Shown piece by piece: positions 61,996-64,000 of a stretch of 64,000 nt of DNA. Positions within the stretch are counted from its first letter, which is position 1. Each line of letters starts with the position of its first letter. The DNA is from Opisthorchis felineus (taxonomy: Eukaryota; Platyhelminthes; Trematoda; Opisthorchiida; Opisthorchiidae), in NCBI GenBank assembly GCA_004794785.1, contig SJOL01005766.1, forward strand, positions 319,988 through 383,987, written 5' to 3'. The notes under the pieces are model-generated. The model made no database searches, was not told the origin of the DNA, and saw only the letters and a program-made list of their open reading frames with translations. The position numbers and the translations under genes are program-made.

Positions 61996-62351
61996 TTATT
62001 TGAGGGAGGATTTGGTTGAACGGTTTGCTGACTCATTGCATCTACCCACAAAGCCTAGGAAGATTGCATTGGAAAGCTCGTCCACCCAGGCAGGGATCTG
62101 ATAATTTACATGCAGTGGGAGTGGAATCTTGTCGGAGGGTAACGATGAAGTATTTTGAAAGATTCTGTAGGGCTTAGACCTGCTGGTTAACCTGTTGCTG
62201 GCCAGATCTCCCTGATCCCGTATCCTGAGTGTCACTGAGAGCATCATCAGCCTTGTGTCCGGGCGTTTTGGTGTCCAACCACGGTCACACTGGGAATATT
62301 CAGGACATTTCAATCCAGTGATTCCTCTGTAGCCGAGAAGCAGGCGTGTCT
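61996..62351 (-). CDS. Gene 3 (62-64 kb), candidate last exon
   Basis: A 117-codon minus-strand frame. It starts TRLLGYRGITGLKCPEYSQC, includes LMMLSVTLRIRDQGDLASNR and NYQIPAWVDELSNAIFLGFV, and ends at TAA. The acceptor CAACCCACTTCTTGAG in phase 1 fits the 63.0 kb exon; CTTCTCGGCTACAG is a stronger site but in the wrong phase. It has no recognised domain, and a repetitive origin cannot be excluded. Confidence 0.35.
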
Positions 62352-63029
62352 CTCAAGAAGTGGGTTGATGATTTAGGCTACTAGCAAGTAGGTAGATAAA
62401 AGTTCGATTAACTCGACAGTTCTATAGTGCAATAGTCATCCGAAAAATGTCACCTGCCCTTCCCCGCAAAATATTGTTCGAACAATTTTGACGTGCTCTG
62501 AATTTACCGATTTGCCTGTGAATTCACGATGTTCCCGACGGCTGGCAGCATCGCGTTTCGCGTCCACTTTACTCCAGACAGAATCCATTATGCCAATGCC
62601 AGCTCATATTTCAAACTTGTTCGAAATTATTTGAGGACAAATAATTTTATTTTCAGATATGACATCGCAAATAATTTTACAAGTACGGAAATGTATGCTG
62701 GTTACTGAGGTGGCAAAATGAAAATGAGAAAATTCTGAGTAATTGTTTTGCTAGTTGACCACCCAACATAGTGGCTTTTGCCTGATTAGAGTACGTTGAT
62801 TAACGAATTGTATTAATTAGCACGAATTCAAAAAGATATATGCAATAGTTCGTGTGGCGTTTAGGGCCAGCGCATTTAAATAATACAAAACGATTTATTG
62901 TAGGCACCTGTGACTCACAAAGCCTTGAGTAATTCAGTTTTACAGTGTGTCACATACCATGGCTTTCCACGTGCCTAGCACTGACTCAGCCTGACCGTGA
63001 TTTCGTTTCTTCGAGTATACTTGACTCAC

Positions 63030-63155
63030 CTGCTGAGATATGATGACACCGCCGATAGGTAGCCCGGTATGTCTGCCTAGGAAGTGGAAGAAGTGAGGAC
63101 ATTTCCCTTTGGTGTAATCGGAACACCCCATTGTACCGGTGGGCGTTCAACCAAC
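63030..63155 (-). CDS. Gene 3 internal exon
   Basis: 126 nt between the acceptor AGTCCTTTTCAG and the near-consensus donor CAGCAG|GTGAGT. One frame is open throughout, phase 1 to phase 1 (WLNAHRYNGVFRLHQREMSS...). Another frame has an internal ATG and runs MGCSDYTKGKCPHFF into the same donor in phase 0. The splice borders are better supported than the choice of frame. Confidence 0.4.
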
Positions 63156-63444
63156 CTGAAAAGGACTGCTTTCCACAGGCTAGTAGCTTTGGTTTCCCGA
63201 TTCGTCGCTCACTTTGTGTATGAGCTCCAAAATCAAGTTGTAGATGTTTAACCAACAATCGAGATAAGATATAGCTAGCTAAATTTCATCGTTGTCTATA
63301 TGAACTAGTTGCACAAATCCAGACAGCTTCCAATTTGTTGAAACAATTTAAGCAAGATATTCTAATAGAAACCGTCAGAATGACTCGGGTCTAACAGGAA
63401 TGCAGCAATGGTTGTGGACATTTCTTGATGGCCTTCAAGGTTAC

Positions 63445-63608
63445 TGACGAAAGAAACGTAGCGAATGGTAATACCAATCAATGTAAACAAGTTCTGAGTA
63501 TCTACCCACATGTCTAACCGTTTTAGTCCATTTTCTGCTAAGCAACCCTTCAGAACTAGCAGACGATCCATCAACTTCGGTTCTGAGCGCTTGTCAAAGA
63601 ACGGGTGA
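63445..63608 (-). CDS. Gene 3 internal exon
   Basis: The acceptor AAGATTCGTTCCTAG enters in phase 2. The peptide starts HPFFDKRSEPKLMDRLLVLK and continues AENGLKRLDMWVDTQNLF. With the weak donor GTCA|GTAACC (phase 1) it joins the 63.0 kb exon; without it the frame runs on to a stop at 63362 (82 codons) and would be terminal. It joins the next exon up in phase across a 95-nt intron. Confidence 0.4.
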
Positions 63609-63703
63609 CTAGGAACGAATCTTTATTTAGACCTATTAGGAGGCAACACCATTCAAAGAGTTGAAAACCGTTAGGCATCGGAGACTGATACATCCGCACC
63701 TAC

Positions 63704-63961
63704 CTCTCACGAGTGATGCAATCTGGCGATTCCAACCAATAAATGAACTGTGAAATACTGTGATTAGTCTCATCGAGGCTTGGCAAAGTCAGAAGTGAAT
63801 CCAGCTTACAGCCGCACATTTTCTTATCCATCCAGTTATTCTTTCTCCTTCCGGTGACCTCCCTGACCTGGAAGGCATTGTGTACGGGGTATTTTATCCT
63901 GCTCATGTTTTGGATTGCCGGTGAACAGTCGAGGAAATTTAAAGCGAAAGAATTATGCAGA
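63704..63961 (-). CDS. Gene 3 internal exon
   Basis: A strong acceptor at the window edge (CCACTTCTAAAATTTTCTGCTAGCAG region) enters in phase 2, and the donor GAGAG|GTAGGT leaves in phase 2. All 258 nt are open. It codes LHNSFALNFLDCSPAIQNMS, then a Lys/Arg-rich stretch with MCGCKLDSLL and ISQFIYWLESPDCITRE. The Cys-Gly-Cys is isolated, so no zinc finger is claimed. The 5' part of the gene must lie beyond base 64000. Family not recognised. Confidence 0.45.
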
Positions 63962-64000
63962 CTGCTAGCAGAAAATTTTAGAAGTGGAATATGAATACAA

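Noticed and set aside
1..64000. CRISPR arrays, operons, bacterial or phage genes
   Set aside because: No regularly spaced direct repeats, no Shine-Dalgarno-led gene runs, and the whole window fits animal nuclear DNA.

Overview
The window looks like animal nuclear DNA from a digenean flatworm (fluke). There are no operons or bacterial promoters. Coding potential comes in short exons with GT/AG borders, separated by kilobases of non-coding sequence. The dispersed repeats are ones I associate with flukes: a tRNA-headed SINE with an incidental 'AQWLEREFTDRKV' reading frame, Penelope-like retroelements (PLEs), and a repeat whose incidental frame reads '[18 protein letters not shown]'. An opisthorchiid or fasciolid is my guess, from memory of these repeats and from base composition, not from a search.

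The one unambiguous protein is on the minus strand at 24587-25495. It is a 302-residue open frame with five IQ (calmodulin-binding) motifs, a good splice acceptor just upstream and an AATAAA downstream. All other gene models were assembled by eye from open frames joined at splice sites with compatible phases. The best are a minus-strand gene at 54064-56244 (five candidate exons), a small plus-strand gene at 56297-57626 (six candidate exons) and a minus-strand gene running off the right end (61996-63961, four candidate exons). Isolated exon-like segments lie near 2.4, 11.0, 22.3, 30.5-31.0, 41.2, 51.3, 59.7, 60.7 and 61.4 kb. At this base composition, frames of 60-120 codons are expected by chance in about the numbers seen. 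These calls therefore rest on splice-site quality and phase, and I recognise no family in them.

Layout: 0-6 kb, small repeat relics and a possible transposase fragment. 7.7-12.3 kb, two PLE copies on the minus strand. 12-24 kb, mostly empty. 24.3-25.8 kb, the IQ gene. 26-54 kb, mainly introns or intergenic DNA with SINE copies (35.0, 38.2 and 45.6 kb), a LINE relic (36.9 kb) and repeats carrying a hammerhead ribozyme (29.9, 46.1 and 53.4-53.9 kb). 54-64 kb, the most exon-like part, interrupted by a near-perfect 81-bp inverted repeat at 59 kb.

The most interesting signal is RNA-level. One repeat family carries the consensus of a type I hammerhead ribozyme, with a self-complementary helix III (ACCGGU) that suggests action as a dimer. 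The PLE-linked repeat family carries a second, looser hammerhead-like core in the same position.
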